Assembly: GCF_014845115.1 (NCBI RefSeq)
Contig: NZ_NKUI01000076.1
Span: forward strand, 1 to 61,993
From: Methylorubrum zatmanii
GTDB taxonomy: Bacteria; Pseudomonadota; Alphaproteobacteria; Rhizobiales; Beijerinckiaceae
Direction: 5' to 3'
Length of the DNA stretch: 61,993 nucleotides
The number at the start of each line of letters is the position of its first letter. The first letter of the stretch is position 1. Positions 37,790-46,456 of this stretch are shown piece after piece. Under the pieces are notes generated by a model. The model ran no database searches. It saw only the letters and a program-made list of their open reading frames with translations, and was not told the DNA's origin. The position numbers were made by a program, and so were the translations under genes.

Positions 37790-38038
37790 TCAGCGTCTCC
37801 CGGCGGGGCGCGACGCCTCCGGCCGGTGGCGCTCCTGCGCCCGCGCCACGCTCGGCGGAAGCCTGTCTTCCGGCTTTCCCGCGCCCGCCTGCGCCGGCCC
37901 GAGGGCCGAGGACGAATCTCCGCCCCGCTCGAAGGCCCAGCCGGCATTCACGCCCGCATAGAAGCCGGTGAAATCCTCCGCCGCGGCGGGGGCCGCGCTC
38001 AAGAGGAGCAGACCGAGCACGCTCGCCGTCCGCCGCAT
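37790..38038 (-). CDS. Short secreted protein resembling the start of an outer-membrane beta-barrel
   Basis: An 82-residue product. A signal peptide (MRRTASVLGLLLLSAAPAAAE) is followed by DFTGFYAGVNAGWAFERGGD, the opening strand typical of Omp25/porin-like proteins (GFYAGVNAGW). The remaining ~40 residues are low complexity and do not look like beta-barrel. It may be the remnant of a truncated outer-membrane protein gene or a real short protein. No further barrel sequence is found nearby in any frame. Confidence 0.55.
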   Translation of the reverse strand: MRRTASVLGLLLLSAAPAAAEDFTGFYAGVNAGWAFERGGDSSSALGPAQAGAGKPEDRLPPSVARAQERHRPEASRPAGRR

Positions 38039-38105
38039 CGCCTCACCTTCGCTCACACCCGCTGTTGGGCCTGCCGCCCGACAGCGGCAAGGGGCCAAAC
38101 GAAAA

Positions 38106-38125
38106 CGGCGGCCCTGAGGCCGCCG
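38106..38125 (-). terminator. Rho-independent terminator of the cold-shock gene
   Basis: CGGCGGCC (38106-38113) and GGCCGCCG (38118-38125) form a perfect 8-bp stem with a 4-base loop. On the minus strand it is followed by TTTTCGTTT. It lies 24 bases beyond the stop of the 38150-38941 gene. Confidence 0.85.
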
Positions 38126-38149
38126 CTTCGTCATCGCGTGATGCGCCGA

Positions 38150-38941
38150 TCAGTAATCGACGTTGATGCTCTGAGCCTCACGGCCCTTCTGGCCATCGAC
38201 CACGTTCAGCGTGACCTGCTGGCCCTCGGCCAGCGAGTCGAGGCCGGCGCGGGACAGGGCCGAACGGTGGACGAACACGTCCTTGCCGCCGTCGTTCACC
38301 GACACGAAGCCGAAGCCCTTGGCCGGATCGTACCACTTCACGGTGCCGGTCATCTCGACCGACGGGCCGCTGGCGACACGGCCCCCACCGCCGAAGCGAT
38401 CACGACCGCCACCACCGAAGCGGTCGCCGCCACCGCCGAAGCGATCGCCGCCGCCGAAGCGGTCACCACCGCCGAAGCGATCGCCGCCGCCGAAGCGCGG
38501 GCCAGCTTCGCGCCGGGGCGGAGCCGCCTCGGCCGTCGAGGTGTCGACGCTGGTCACGGACGTGACCTGCGGGCCCTTCTGGCCCTGCGCCGTCTGAACC
38601 GTCAGACGCGTGCCGGGCAGGAGGTCGTCGTGGCCGGCCGCCTCGACCGCGCGGATGTGGAGGAAGGCATCACCGGAGCCGTCGCCGAGCTCCACGAAGC
38701 CGAAGCCCTTCTCCTTGTTGAACCACTTGACCGTCGCATCACGCTCCGGGCCCGAGGGGGCGACGGGAGCACGAGCCGGGCCGCGGTCGAAGCCGCCGCC
38801 ACCGCCGCCGCCGAAGCGGTTGCCGCCGCCACCGAAGCGGTCACCACCGCCCGGAGGGAGTTCGTCCGGCCACCGCGGCTCAGCACCCCCATCGTCGAAG
38901 CCGCGCTTCTGCGGCCCCCTGAAATCACGACCACGTCCCAT
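38150..38941 (-). CDS. Double cold-shock-domain protein with RFGGGD-repeat linker
   Basis: A 263-residue protein. A disordered N-terminal ~65 residues (rich in G, R, D, F) precede cold-shock domain 1 (ATVKWFNKEKGFGFV...DAFLHI, about residues 69-132). A linker of six RFGGG units follows, then cold-shock domain 2 (GTVKWYDPAKGFGFV...DVFVHR, about 197-260). The linker resembles RGG/FG-type RNA-binding disordered regions that favour condensates. It probably acts as an RNA chaperone. A U-tract terminator follows the gene. Confidence 0.93.
   Translation of the reverse strand: MGRGRDFRGPQKRGFDDGGAEPRWPDELPPGGGDRFGGGGNRFGGGGGGGFDRGPARAPVAPSGPERDATVKWFNKEKGFGFVELGDGSGDAFLHIRAVEAAGHDDLLPGTRLTVQTAQGQKGPQVTSVTSVDTSTAEAAPPRREAGPRFGGGDRFGGGDRFGGGDRFGGGGDRFGGGGRDRFGGGGRVASGPSVEMTGTVKWYDPAKGFGFVSVNDGGKDVFVHRSALSRAGLDSLAEGQQVTLNVVDGQKGREAQSINVDY
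38385..38501 (-). repeat. Tandem coding repeat for RFGGG(G)D units
   Basis: Successive 18-27-base units with the core ccgccgaagcg(a/g)tc encode six RFGGG repeats in the linker of the cold-shock protein. Unit number is likely to vary between strains by slippage or recombination. Confidence 0.8.
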
Positions 38942-39341
38942 TGAAAGCTCGCAAAAACCGTCCGCTCGCCAAGTCTCGAATACCGCGTGCGCGCTATCTC
39001 GAGACAGCCCACGCCCCGCACTATCATCCCCCCGGCTGCGGCCACCGGAAGCAACGCCTTAGGTCTGACGCAATCCTGCCGATACCGCAAGGATCTTCTA
39101 ACCGGAACGTGCCTCGGGCTCCCCTTTTTCGCGCCGAACGGGGTCGGTGAGCCTCCTGGGCCGCCCTCGGCGAAGCCGGGCGGCAATTCCGGCTTACGTA
39201 TGATGGTCACCCGGAGGGCGATTCTTCCCGGTACCCGCCGTTACCCGCGAGAGTGACGCGCGGTTTTAGGAAAACGAAAACCGGCGCCGGGCTAGAATCG
39301 CCTCGAAACGCTCCGGACCTGCCCTGGGCGCGCCGCCGCCA
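38942..39341. other. Divergent intergenic region with hairpins
   Basis: Four hundred bases between the cold-shock gene and the CheY-like gene. It contains a strong hairpin at 39160-39184 (arms GCCGCCC and GGGCGGC with an inner CGGC-GAA-GCCG stem) and a second at 39261-39283 (CGGTTTT and AAAACCG). Part of it may be the long 5' leader usual for cold-shock genes. No coding sequence was recognised. Confidence 0.5.
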
Positions 39342-39818
39342 ATGATCGCAACCCCGACCTTCCCGGATCTCTCCGCCCTCGTCGTGGACGAGAGCCTCTA
39401 TATCCGTCGCATCGTGCGCGACATGCTGATGCGCGTCGGCATCAAGCGCGTGCTGGAGGCGCCCGATGGCGCCGAGGCGCTGGGTGTGCTCGCCGAGAGC
39501 AAACCGGATCTCACCATCATCGATTGGGATCTGGCGATCCTGTCGGGGGAGGAATTCATCCGGCTCGCCCGCACCCCGGCGACCTCGCCCTCGCCGACGG
39601 TACCGATCATCCTGATGCTGGCCCAGCCGCGCCGCAACGTGGTCGACCGGGCGATCGCGCTCGGGGTCAACGAGATCATCGCCAAGCCGTTCTCGCCCAA
39701 GACCCTGTGGTCGCGCCTGGACGAGGTCATCAACCGCCCCCGTCCGTTCTCGCAGGTGAAGAGCCTGCTGCGCCCTCTGCCCCGCACCAGCAGTCTGGCC
39801 AAGATGGGCGTCGCCTGA
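39342..39818 (+). CDS. Single-domain response regulator (CheY-like)
   Basis: A 158-residue receiver domain protein with a short C-terminal tail. The acidic pocket is VVDES (Asp16, Glu17), the likely phosphoacceptor is Asp61 in PDLTIIDWD, and the conserved lysine is in IIAKPFSP. There is no output domain, so it probably works by protein contact. No histidine kinase is adjacent. The C-terminal tail RPFSQVKSLLRPLPRTSSLAKMGVA is basic. Confidence 0.9.
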   Translation: MIATPTFPDLSALVVDESLYIRRIVRDMLMRVGIKRVLEAPDGAEALGVLAESKPDLTIIDWDLAILSGEEFIRLARTPATSPSPTVPIILMLAQPRRNVVDRAIALGVNEIIAKPFSPKTLWSRLDEVINRPRPFSQVKSLLRPLPRTSSLAKMGVA

Positions 39819-39825
39819 CGCAGAT

Positions 39826-40773
39826 TCAGGCCCGGCGCAGGCGTCGCCGATGCACGTGCCCGATCCGGTCGGCCGGCGGCATTGCGATGTCGAACCCCGA
39901 CAGTTCGGCGATGCCGCCTTCCTCGTCCAGGCCGCGCTCTGTCACGGAGATGCGAAAGCCCTCCCCGTCCTGCGCGATCGTGTAGAGGTAGTAGGAGGCG
40001 CGCCGGTTGCTGAGCAGCGTGCGCGCCGAGGCCGAGGGCGCGCCCACCACCGGCACCGGCCGCCCGTCCGGCCCCGCGATCCGGGCCACGCTGCCGACAT
40101 GGTTGTGCCCGTGCAGGATCAGGTCCGCTCCGGCCCGGCCGATCATGGCGGAGAAATTGGCGGCATCCTTCAATTCCCGACCCGCGGCCGCCCCGCCTGG
40201 ATGGGGCGGATGATGGATCATCACCACACGACAGGGCCGCTCGGCTTCCGCGCCGAGACCATGCAGCAGGCGCTCGGCCGCCTCGATCTGTGCCGGACCG
40301 AGGCGCCCGCTCGCGGCGAAGGGCTTAGTCGGAATCGCCGAGGAGAGGCCGACCAGGGCGAGCGGCCCGCGCCGCCGCAGATAGGGAAAGCTGCGGGCCT
40401 GCCCCGCATCGTCCTCGGTCCAGCCGCCGCAGGCGGCGAGCAGGCCCTCCAGCGAGCCGCGGACATAGGCGTCGTGGTTGCCCGGCACGAAGCTGACCCG
40501 GTCCGCCGGGCCCAGGGCTTCGAGGAAGACACGGGCGGTCTCCCACTCGTCCGGCAGCCCGAGATTGCACAGGTCGCCGGTGCAGGCGACGTGATCGACC
40601 CCCTGGCCGTGCAGGTCGGCGACGAGGGCGCCGAGCAGATCCATGTCGTGATGGCGCCCGCGCCCGCGGCGCCAGTTCACGTAGCCGGTGGCCCGCTTGC
40701 TGAGCAGCTGGCGCAGGCGCGGGCGCGGCAGCGGCCCGATATGCGGATCGGTGAGATGGGCGAGACGGAACAT
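39826..40773 (-). CDS. Metallophosphoesterase (CpdA-like)
   Basis: A 315-residue calcineurin-like phosphoesterase. All five metal/catalytic motifs are visible: LTDPHIG (DxH), CTGDLCN (GD), VPGNHDA (GNHD), MIHHPPH and LHGHNHVG (GHxH). The class includes cyclic-nucleotide phosphodiesterases and other diesterases; the substrate is not defined. ATG 40773 directly precedes FRLAHLTDPHIG. It is convergent with the response regulator, with only 7 bases between them. Confidence 0.9.
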   Translation of the reverse strand: MFRLAHLTDPHIGPLPRPRLRQLLSKRATGYVNWRRGRGRHHDMDLLGALVADLHGQGVDHVACTGDLCNLGLPDEWETARVFLEALGPADRVSFVPGNHDAYVRGSLEGLLAACGGWTEDDAGQARSFPYLRRRGPLALVGLSSAIPTKPFAASGRLGPAQIEAAERLLHGLGAEAERPCRVVMIHHPPHPGGAAAGRELKDAANFSAMIGRAGADLILHGHNHVGSVARIAGPDGRPVPVVGAPSASARTLLSNRRASYYLYTIAQDGEGFRISVTERGLDEEGGIAELSGFDIAMPPADRIGHVHRRRLRRA

Positions 40774-41022
40774 GTCGCCGCCTCGCATCGCGGGAACGCC
40801 CGCCGACGTCAATATCGGGCTGCCTGTCGGGCGATCCGCCGCAGCGGGACGGCCCCGCAGGACGCCGCATTTCTAAACATACATTTACGGATCGCATCCA
40901 ATCCGTTGCTTCGGCCGCGCGGTCGAGGCTAGACAACGGCCATCCGGCAAGCCTCCCGCCCCCGGCTGGGGAGTGGCCGTAGCCCACGATCAGCGAAGCG
41001 GGACAGAGCTGTCCGAACCCCC

Positions 41023-41778
41023 ATGGGCCTCATCAAGACCATCGGCCGCAAGCCGGGCGTCCAGCGGATCCTCGGCGTTGCCGCCGCGGGCTATCTCCGG
41101 CTCGTGCGGCGCACCAACCGCTTCACCGTGGAGCCGGAGGGCGCCTATGGGCGCCTCGACGCGACGGGTCCGTTCATCGCGGCGATGTGGCACGGCCAGC
41201 ACATCATGATCTCGTTCATGCGCCGCCCGCAGGACAGGGTGGCCACGATCATCTCCCGTTCCCCCGACGGCAACATCAATACCCTGGCCCTGACCCGGCT
41301 CGGCGTTCGGGTGATGCGCGCCTCCGGCGCCCGCGGCCGCGCCGTGCGCGACGCCCGCGCCAAGGGCGGGGCCGAGGGGCTGCGCGCCATGGTCAAGGCG
41401 CTGAAGGGCGGCGAGACCGTCGCCTTCTCGGCGGATGTGCCCAAGGTCTCCCGGATCTGCGACGCGGGCATCATCATGCTGGCGCGCTTCTCCGGCTGCC
41501 CGATCGTGCCGGTGGCGGTGGTGACGAGCCGGCACATCCGCTTCAATTCCTGGGACAGGGCCTGCCTCGGCCTGCCCTTCGGGCGTGGCGCCATGGTGTT
41601 CGGCGAGCCGACCCATGTCCCGCGCGACATCACCCCGGAAGAGGTCGACGCCCTGCGCCAGCGGGTGCAGGCGGAACTGAACCGCGTCCACGACCGCGCT
41701 TACACCCTCGTCGGCCGCCCGGACCGGGTCGGTGCCTTCCCGGCGACGCGGACCGACCCGCAGGGTGGCCTGGCGTGA
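41023..41778 (+). CDS. DUF374 lysophospholipid acyltransferase-like protein
   Basis: A 251-residue protein of the DUF374 family in the LPLAT acyltransferase superfamily. Its core is PFIAAMWHGQHIM, ISRSPDGNINTLALTRLGVRVMRASGARG, AEGLRAMVKALKGGETVAFSADVPK and GCPIVPVAVVTSR. It sits directly before waaA (4-base overlap) and lpxK, so a role in acylating or maturing lipid A or a related envelope lipid is likely. This order is common in Rhizobiales. Confidence 0.88.
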   Translation: MGLIKTIGRKPGVQRILGVAAAGYLRLVRRTNRFTVEPEGAYGRLDATGPFIAAMWHGQHIMISFMRRPQDRVATIISRSPDGNINTLALTRLGVRVMRASGARGRAVRDARAKGGAEGLRAMVKALKGGETVAFSADVPKVSRICDAGIIMLARFSGCPIVPVAVVTSRHIRFNSWDRACLGLPFGRGAMVFGEPTHVPRDITPEEVDALRQRVQAELNRVHDRAYTLVGRPDRVGAFPATRTDPQGGLA

Positions 41779-43079
41779 GGGTGCCGCCGCTCCCCATCAC
41801 CCTGCGGGCCTATCGCTGCGGGCTCTATCTCGGCGAGCCGGCCGTGGCCGGGCTGCTGGCGTGGCGCTCGCGCCGGGGCAAGGAGGATCCGGCCCGGCTG
41901 CCGGAGCGCCGCGGCCTGCCCGGGCGGGCGCGGCCGGTGGGGCATCTCGTCTGGATGCACGGGGCCAGCATCGGCGAGGCACTCTCCCTCGTCGGGCTCA
42001 TCGAAGGCATGATCGCCCGGGGCTGCTCGGTGCTGGTCACCACGGGGACGCGCAGCGCCGCCGACCTCCTGAGCAAGCGGCTGCCGGCGGGCGCGGTGCA
42101 TCAATACATGCCCCTCGACGCGCCGCGCTGGGTCGAACGCTTTCTCGCCCATTGGCAGCCGGATCTCGCCATCGTCGCCGAATCCGAGATCTGGCCCAAC
42201 ACCGTCGTCTCGCTGCACCGCCGGGGCATCCCGCTCGTGCTCGTCAACGGTCGGATGTCGGAGCGCTCGTTCAAGGCCTGGGCGCGCTCGCCGCATACCG
42301 CCCGGGCCTTGCTGTCGCGGATCGCGGTCTGCCTCGTGCAGACCCGCGAGGACGGGGAGCGCTTCGCCCGGCTCGGGGCGCCGCGGATCAGCGTTGTCGG
42401 CAACCTCAAATACGATTCGGCCGTGCCGCCCGCCGATGCGCAGCAGCTCGCCTATCTCGGCGACATGATCGGCGACCGGCCGGTCTGGGTGGCGGCGAGC
42501 ACCCATCCCGGCGAGGACGACATCGTCGCCCGCGTCCATGCACGCCTCAAGGACCGTTTCCCGCGCCTGCTGACGGTGATCGTGCCTCGCCATCCCCGCC
42601 GCGGCGAGGAGGTGGCGCAGGCCGCCGCCGCCGCCGGCCTGCGGGTGGCCCGCCGGTCGAAGGGCGGGCGCCCGCTGCCCTCGGTCGATCTCTACGTGGC
42701 CGACACCCTAGGCGAGCTCGGCCTGTTCTACCGGCTCTGCCCGCTCGTCTTCCTCGGCGGATCGCTGGTGCCCCACGGCGGGCAGAATCCGATCGAGCCG
42801 GTGCGCCTGGAGAGCGCGATCCTGCACGGGCACTTCGTCTTCAATTTCCGCGAGCCCTACGCCGCCCTCGACGCGGCGGGCGGTGCCCGTTTCGTGGCGG
42901 ACGAAGAGGCGTTGTGCGCGAGCGTCGCCGACCTCGTGGCCGATCCGCACGCTCTGGCCGCGATGGCCCGGAAGGGACAGGCGGCGCTCCTGCCCTTCGA
43001 GGGGGCGGTGGCGCGGACCTTCGCCGTGCTCGAACCCTATGTCGTGCAGATGAAGCTGTCCGCCCGCGAGCGGGACTGA
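41775..43079 (+). CDS. waaA: 3-deoxy-D-manno-octulosonic acid (Kdo) transferase
   Basis: A 434-residue GT30 glycosyltransferase that adds Kdo to lipid IV(A) at the inner membrane. Family features are WMHGASIGEALSL, TTGTRSAADLL, AESEIWPNTVVSLHRRGIPLVLVNGRMSERSFKAW, GNLKYD, ASTHPGEDD and GGSLVPHGGQNPIEP. The GTG at 41775 overlaps the stop of the DUF374 gene; GTG 41781 is an alternative. It is followed after 6 bases by lpxK, so the two act in successive lipid A steps from one transcript. Confidence 0.95.
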   Translation: MRVPPLPITLRAYRCGLYLGEPAVAGLLAWRSRRGKEDPARLPERRGLPGRARPVGHLVWMHGASIGEALSLVGLIEGMIARGCSVLVTTGTRSAADLLSKRLPAGAVHQYMPLDAPRWVERFLAHWQPDLAIVAESEIWPNTVVSLHRRGIPLVLVNGRMSERSFKAWARSPHTARALLSRIAVCLVQTREDGERFARLGAPRISVVGNLKYDSAVPPADAQQLAYLGDMIGDRPVWVAASTHPGEDDIVARVHARLKDRFPRLLTVIVPRHPRRGEEVAQAAAAAGLRVARRSKGGRPLPSVDLYVADTLGELGLFYRLCPLVFLGGSLVPHGGQNPIEPVRLESAILHGHFVFNFREPYAALDAAGGARFVADEEALCASVADLVADPHALAAMARKGQAALLPFEGAVARTFAVLEPYVVQMKLSARERD

Positions 43080-43085
43080 GCCGGC

Positions 43086-44081
43086 ATGCATCCGCCCGGC
43101 TTCTGGTCCCGGCCGCCCGGTCACCCCCTCGCCCGGCTGCTGGCGCCGGCCGGCCGCCTCTATGGCGGCCTGGCGGCGAATCGGATGGACCGTGCGGGCG
43201 CCGTGCCTCCCTGCCCGGTTCTGTGCGTCGGCAATTTTACCCTGGGCGGTGCCGGCAAGACGCCGACCGCCCTCGCCCTCGCCCGCCTCCTGCGCGGGCT
43301 GGGACGAAACCCCGTCTTCCTCAGCCGAGGCTATGGCGGGCGGGCGGCCGGCCCGCTCCTCGTCGATCCTGCCCGGCACGGTGCGGCGGAGGTCGGCGAC
43401 GAACCGCTGCTGCTGGCGGCCTTCGCCTCCGCCGTCGTCGCCCGTGACCGGCCGGCCGGCGCCCGTCTCTGCGTCGCGGCCGGAGGCGACGTGATCGTGA
43501 TGGATGACGGGCTGCAGAATCCGAGCCTGTCGAAGACCCTGGCGCTGGCCGTGGTCGATGCCGGCGCCGGGATCGGCAACGGTCAGCCCTTCCCCGCCGG
43601 GCCGCTCCGTGTGCCGCTCGCCCGGCAATGGCCGCATGTCGCCGGCCTCGTCCTCGTCGGTGAGGGAGCGCCCGGCGAGGGAGTGGCGGCACAGGCGCGG
43701 GCGCGCGGCCTGCCGGTCCACCGCGCCCGCCTCGCACCGGAAGAGCGAGCGACCTGGGCCGGGCGCCGAGTCGTCGCCTTCGCCGGAATCGGACGGCCGC
43801 AAAAATTCTTCGAGACCCTGCGCGGGCTCGGGGCCGAGATCGTGGCCGAACGGGCTTTCCCCGATCACCACCCCTATCGGCCGGCGGACCTGACGGGCTT
43901 GATCGCCCTCGCGGCGCGCGAGGGCGCATGCCTCGTCACGACGGAGAAGGACGCGGTGCGCCTGCCCCCGCAGGAGCGGGAGGCGGTGCGGGTGCTTCGG
44001 GTCGCGCTGTGCTTCGCCGACGAGGACGGCCTGCGGCGGCAGCTGGCCGACGCGCTCAGCGCGCCGCGCGAAGCTCCTTGA
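43086..44081 (+). CDS. lpxK: Tetraacyldisaccharide 4'-kinase
   Basis: A 331-residue inner-membrane-associated kinase that phosphorylates the 4' position of the lipid A disaccharide. The P-loop is GGAGKT at residues 54-59 (VGNFTLGGAGKTPTALALARLL). SRGYGG, the catalytic DDGLQNPSL and FAGIGRPQKFFETLRGLGAEIVAERAFPDHHPY are conserved. Its last 26 bases overlap the convergent DUF2093 gene. Confidence 0.96.
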   Translation: MHPPGFWSRPPGHPLARLLAPAGRLYGGLAANRMDRAGAVPPCPVLCVGNFTLGGAGKTPTALALARLLRGLGRNPVFLSRGYGGRAAGPLLVDPARHGAAEVGDEPLLLAAFASAVVARDRPAGARLCVAAGGDVIVMDDGLQNPSLSKTLALAVVDAGAGIGNGQPFPAGPLRVPLARQWPHVAGLVLVGEGAPGEGVAAQARARGLPVHRARLAPEERATWAGRRVVAFAGIGRPQKFFETLRGLGAEIVAERAFPDHHPYRPADLTGLIALAAREGACLVTTEKDAVRLPPQEREAVRVLRVALCFADEDGLRRQLADALSAPREAP

Positions 44082-44280
44082 GGCGCTGCATCGCCGCCTC
44101 GGGGGTGGCATAGGCTTCCTGGCGGTCGACGTTCCAGTAGCGCAGGGCGTCGAGGGCGATCGGCTCGCCGGTCACCGCGCAGCGCACGAAGGTGCCCGGC
44201 TTGATCACCCGCATGGTGCCGTCGCCGTATTCGACCTTGGCTTCGCCGCCGGTCGCTCCCCGTTCATAGCGTCCGAGCAT
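44056..44280 (-). CDS. DUF2093 protein
   Basis: A 74-residue protein matching DUF2093: AKVEYGDGTMRVIKPGTFVRCAVTGEPIALDALRYWNVDRQEAYATPEAAMQR. The single short domain looks zinc-independent and cytosolic. In many Rhizobiales it is found convergent to lpxK, as here, with overlapping 3' ends. Function unknown. ATG 44280 is set by the family N-terminus. Confidence 0.85.
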   Translation of the reverse strand: MLGRYERGATGGEAKVEYGDGTMRVIKPGTFVRCAVTGEPIALDALRYWNVDRQEAYATPEAAMQRLKELRAAR

Positions 44281-44470
44281 GAGTTTCGGGCTCCCGCTGT
44301 CGTCCTGTCCGCGTCCCGTCTGCTTAGAGCGCTGCCCGCCGGAGGGGAAGCCGGTTCGGCACGGGGGCGCGGTAGGATGTGTCCGCAGGTCACGATTGCC
44401 CCCTCGACACGGGCCCGAGCCTCGGGTCAAACCGAGCCATGTCCTGTTCTTCCTTGACCCGGCTGCGCCC

Positions 44471-44884
44471 GTGACCGAGCCCGCTCTCGACGCCTTGTTC
44501 GAGGCCGCCGCCGCCGTGCGTGGCCGCGCCCACGCGCCCTATTCAGGCTTCGCCGTCGGCGCCGCCCTGACCGACGAGGACGGACGCATCCATGCCGGCT
44601 GCAATGTCGAGAACGCCGCCTATCCCGTCGGCACCTGTGCCGAGGCCGGGGCCATCGCCGCGATGATCGCCACCGGCGGCCGGAGGATCCGCGCCATCCT
44701 CGTCCTGGCCGAAAGCCCCGCCCCGGTGACGCCCTGCGGCGCCTGCCGCCAGCGCATCCGCGAATTCGCCGGCCCCGACACGCCGATCCTCTCCGCCGGC
44801 CCGGATGGAATCCGCGCCCGCTTCACCCTGGAGGAGTTGCTCCCCGCCTCCTTCGGCCCGGAGCATGTCGTCCATGGCGCCTGA
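44471..44884 (+). CDS. cdd: Cytidine deaminase
   Basis: A 137-residue zinc deaminase of cytidine and deoxycytidine. The catalytic set is complete: AGCNVENAAYPVGTCAEAGAI (zinc Cys and catalytic Glu) and PCGACRQ (the other two zinc cysteines). GTG 44471 is the only start near the domain boundary; no clear Shine-Dalgarno is seen. It is the first gene of a four-gene nucleoside-salvage operon and overlaps the next gene by 11 bases. Confidence 0.92.
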   Translation: MTEPALDALFEAAAAVRGRAHAPYSGFAVGAALTDEDGRIHAGCNVENAAYPVGTCAEAGAIAAMIATGGRRIRAILVLAESPAPVTPCGACRQRIREFAGPDTPILSAGPDGIRARFTLEELLPASFGPEHVVHGA

Positions 44885-45698
44885 GGACGCCGCCATCGCT
44901 TTCCTGCGGGCGGAGGGCTTCGAGGGGCCTTACGCCTGCGCCATCGTCACCGGAACCGGGCTCGGGGCCCTGGTGGAGGCGGTCGAGGATCGCGTGAGCC
45001 TCGGCTACGACCGCATCCCCGGCTTTCCCGCCCCCGGCGTCAGCGGCCATGGCGGCCGGCTGCATCGCGGGCGCCTCTCGGGCCGGCCGGTCCTGGTCTT
45101 CGAGGGCCGAGCCCACGCCTATGAGCGGGGCGATGCGGCGGCCATGCGCGTCCCCCTCGCCGCCGCGCGGGCGCTCGGGGCCGGCGGGCTGCTGCTCACC
45201 AACGCCTCCGGCTCCCTGCGGCTGGAGGCCGGCCCCGGCAGCCTCGTGATGTTGACCGACCACATCAACCTGTCGGGCCTCAGCCCCCTGATCGGCGAGC
45301 CGAGCGATGCCCGCTTCGTGCCGATGACGGATGCCTACGATCCCGGCTTGCGCACGAAGCTGCTCGCGGCGGCCGAGGAGGCGGGCCTGCCGCTTCAGGC
45401 AGGCATCTACGCGTGGTTCTCCGGTCCGAGCTTCGAGACGCCGGCTGAGGTCCGCATGGCCGGCATCCTCGGCGCCGACCTCGTCGGCATGTCGACGGTG
45501 CCGGAGACGATCCTCGCCCGCTTCCTCGGCCTGCCGGTCGCGGCGGTTTCCGTCGTCACCAATCTGGCGGCTGGGATCGCGGGCGGCGCCCCCCACCATG
45601 CCGAAACCAAGGCGGTGGCTGCCCGCGCCGGGGCGGACCTCGCGCGCCTCGCCGCCGCCTTCGTCGCCCGCCTGCCCGACCCGCAAGGACACGGATGA
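44874..45698 (+). CDS. Purine nucleoside phosphorylase (PNP/MTAP trimeric family)
   Basis: A 274-residue phosphorylase that splits purine (deoxy)nucleosides into base and (deoxy)ribose-1-phosphate. The family blocks are [57 protein letters not shown] and [20 protein letters not shown] 44874 is preferred because GGAG lies 10 bases upstream; an ATG at 44865 is too close to it. It overlaps cdd upstream and deoC downstream. Confidence 0.92.
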   Translation: MAPEDAAIAFLRAEGFEGPYACAIVTGTGLGALVEAVEDRVSLGYDRIPGFPAPGVSGHGGRLHRGRLSGRPVLVFEGRAHAYERGDAAAMRVPLAAARALGAGGLLLTNASGSLRLEAGPGSLVMLTDHINLSGLSPLIGEPSDARFVPMTDAYDPGLRTKLLAAAEEAGLPLQAGIYAWFSGPSFETPAEVRMAGILGADLVGMSTVPETILARFLGLPVAAVSVVTNLAAGIAGGAPHHAETKAVAARAGADLARLAAAFVARLPDPQGHG

Positions 45699-46456
45699 TG
45701 GCTGCGAACCCCCTCTCCTCCCAGGATGCGGCCGGCATCGCCCGTCGGGCCCTGCCGCTCCTCGACCTCACCGACCTGAGCGAGACCTGCACCGAGGCCG
45801 CGGTGGCGGATCTGTGCGGCAAAGCCCGCGCCAGCGCCGTCGCGGCAATCTGCGTCTGGCCGCGCTTCGTCGCGCAAGCGGCGGGGGTGCTGGCGGGCAG
45901 CGGCGTGCGGATCGCCACCGTGGTCAACTTTCCCGAGGGCGGCGAGGACCGGGAGGGCACGGTCGAGGAGACCCGCGCGACGCTGGCGGAGGGCGCCGAC
46001 GAGATCGACCTCGTCCTGCCCTACCGTGCCCTGATGCGCGGCGATGCCGAAGCAGCCCGTGCGATGGTCCATGCCGTGCGCGAGGCCTGCGGCGGCAGTC
46101 TCCTCAAGGTCATCCTCGAGACCGGCCGGCTCGAGGAGCCGGACCTGATCGCGCAAGCGAGCCGCCTCGCGCTGGAGGCCGGCGCCGACTTCATCAAGAC
46201 GTCCACCGGCAAGACACCGGTTTCGGCCACGCTCCCCGCCGCCGAGATCATGCTGCGGGCGATCCGCGATCATCGCGGCCATCGGCCGGCGGGGCTCAAG
46301 GTCTCGGGCGGACTGCGCCGGGTCGAGGATGCCGCCGCCTATCTGGCGTTGGCCGACCGGATCATGGGGCCGGACTGGATCGGTCCACACAGCTTCCGCA
46401 TCGGCGCGAGCGCGCTCCATGCGGATCTCGTCCGTGTTTTGGAGGCGGGTCGATGA
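45695..46456 (+). CDS. deoC: Deoxyribose-phosphate aldolase
   Basis: A 253-residue class I aldolase that splits 2-deoxyribose-5-phosphate into glyceraldehyde-3-phosphate and acetaldehyde. The Schiff-base lysine lies in [26 protein letters not shown] and [10 protein letters not shown] are further family blocks. It starts ATGATG overlapping the PNP stop and overlaps deoA by ATGA. No deoB (phosphopentomutase) is present in the operon. Confidence 0.95.
   Translation: MMAANPLSSQDAAGIARRALPLLDLTDLSETCTEAAVADLCGKARASAVAAICVWPRFVAQAAGVLAGSGVRIATVVNFPEGGEDREGTVEETRATLAEGADEIDLVLPYRALMRGDAEAARAMVHAVREACGGSLLKVILETGRLEEPDLIAQASRLALEAGADFIKTSTGKTPVSATLPAAEIMLRAIRDHRGHRPAGLKVSGGLRRVEDAAAYLALADRIMGPDWIGPHSFRIGASALHADLVRVLEAGR

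Noticed and set aside
38385-38501. Regular repeats that could suggest a CRISPR-like array.
   Set aside because: The repeats are in frame inside a gene and encode RFGGG units; there are no unique spacers and no cas genes.
44279-44470. A longer in-frame N-terminus for cytidine deaminase starting at 44279.
   Set aside because: The added residues show no conservation, overlap the divergent DUF2093 start, and would far exceed the usual length of the family.
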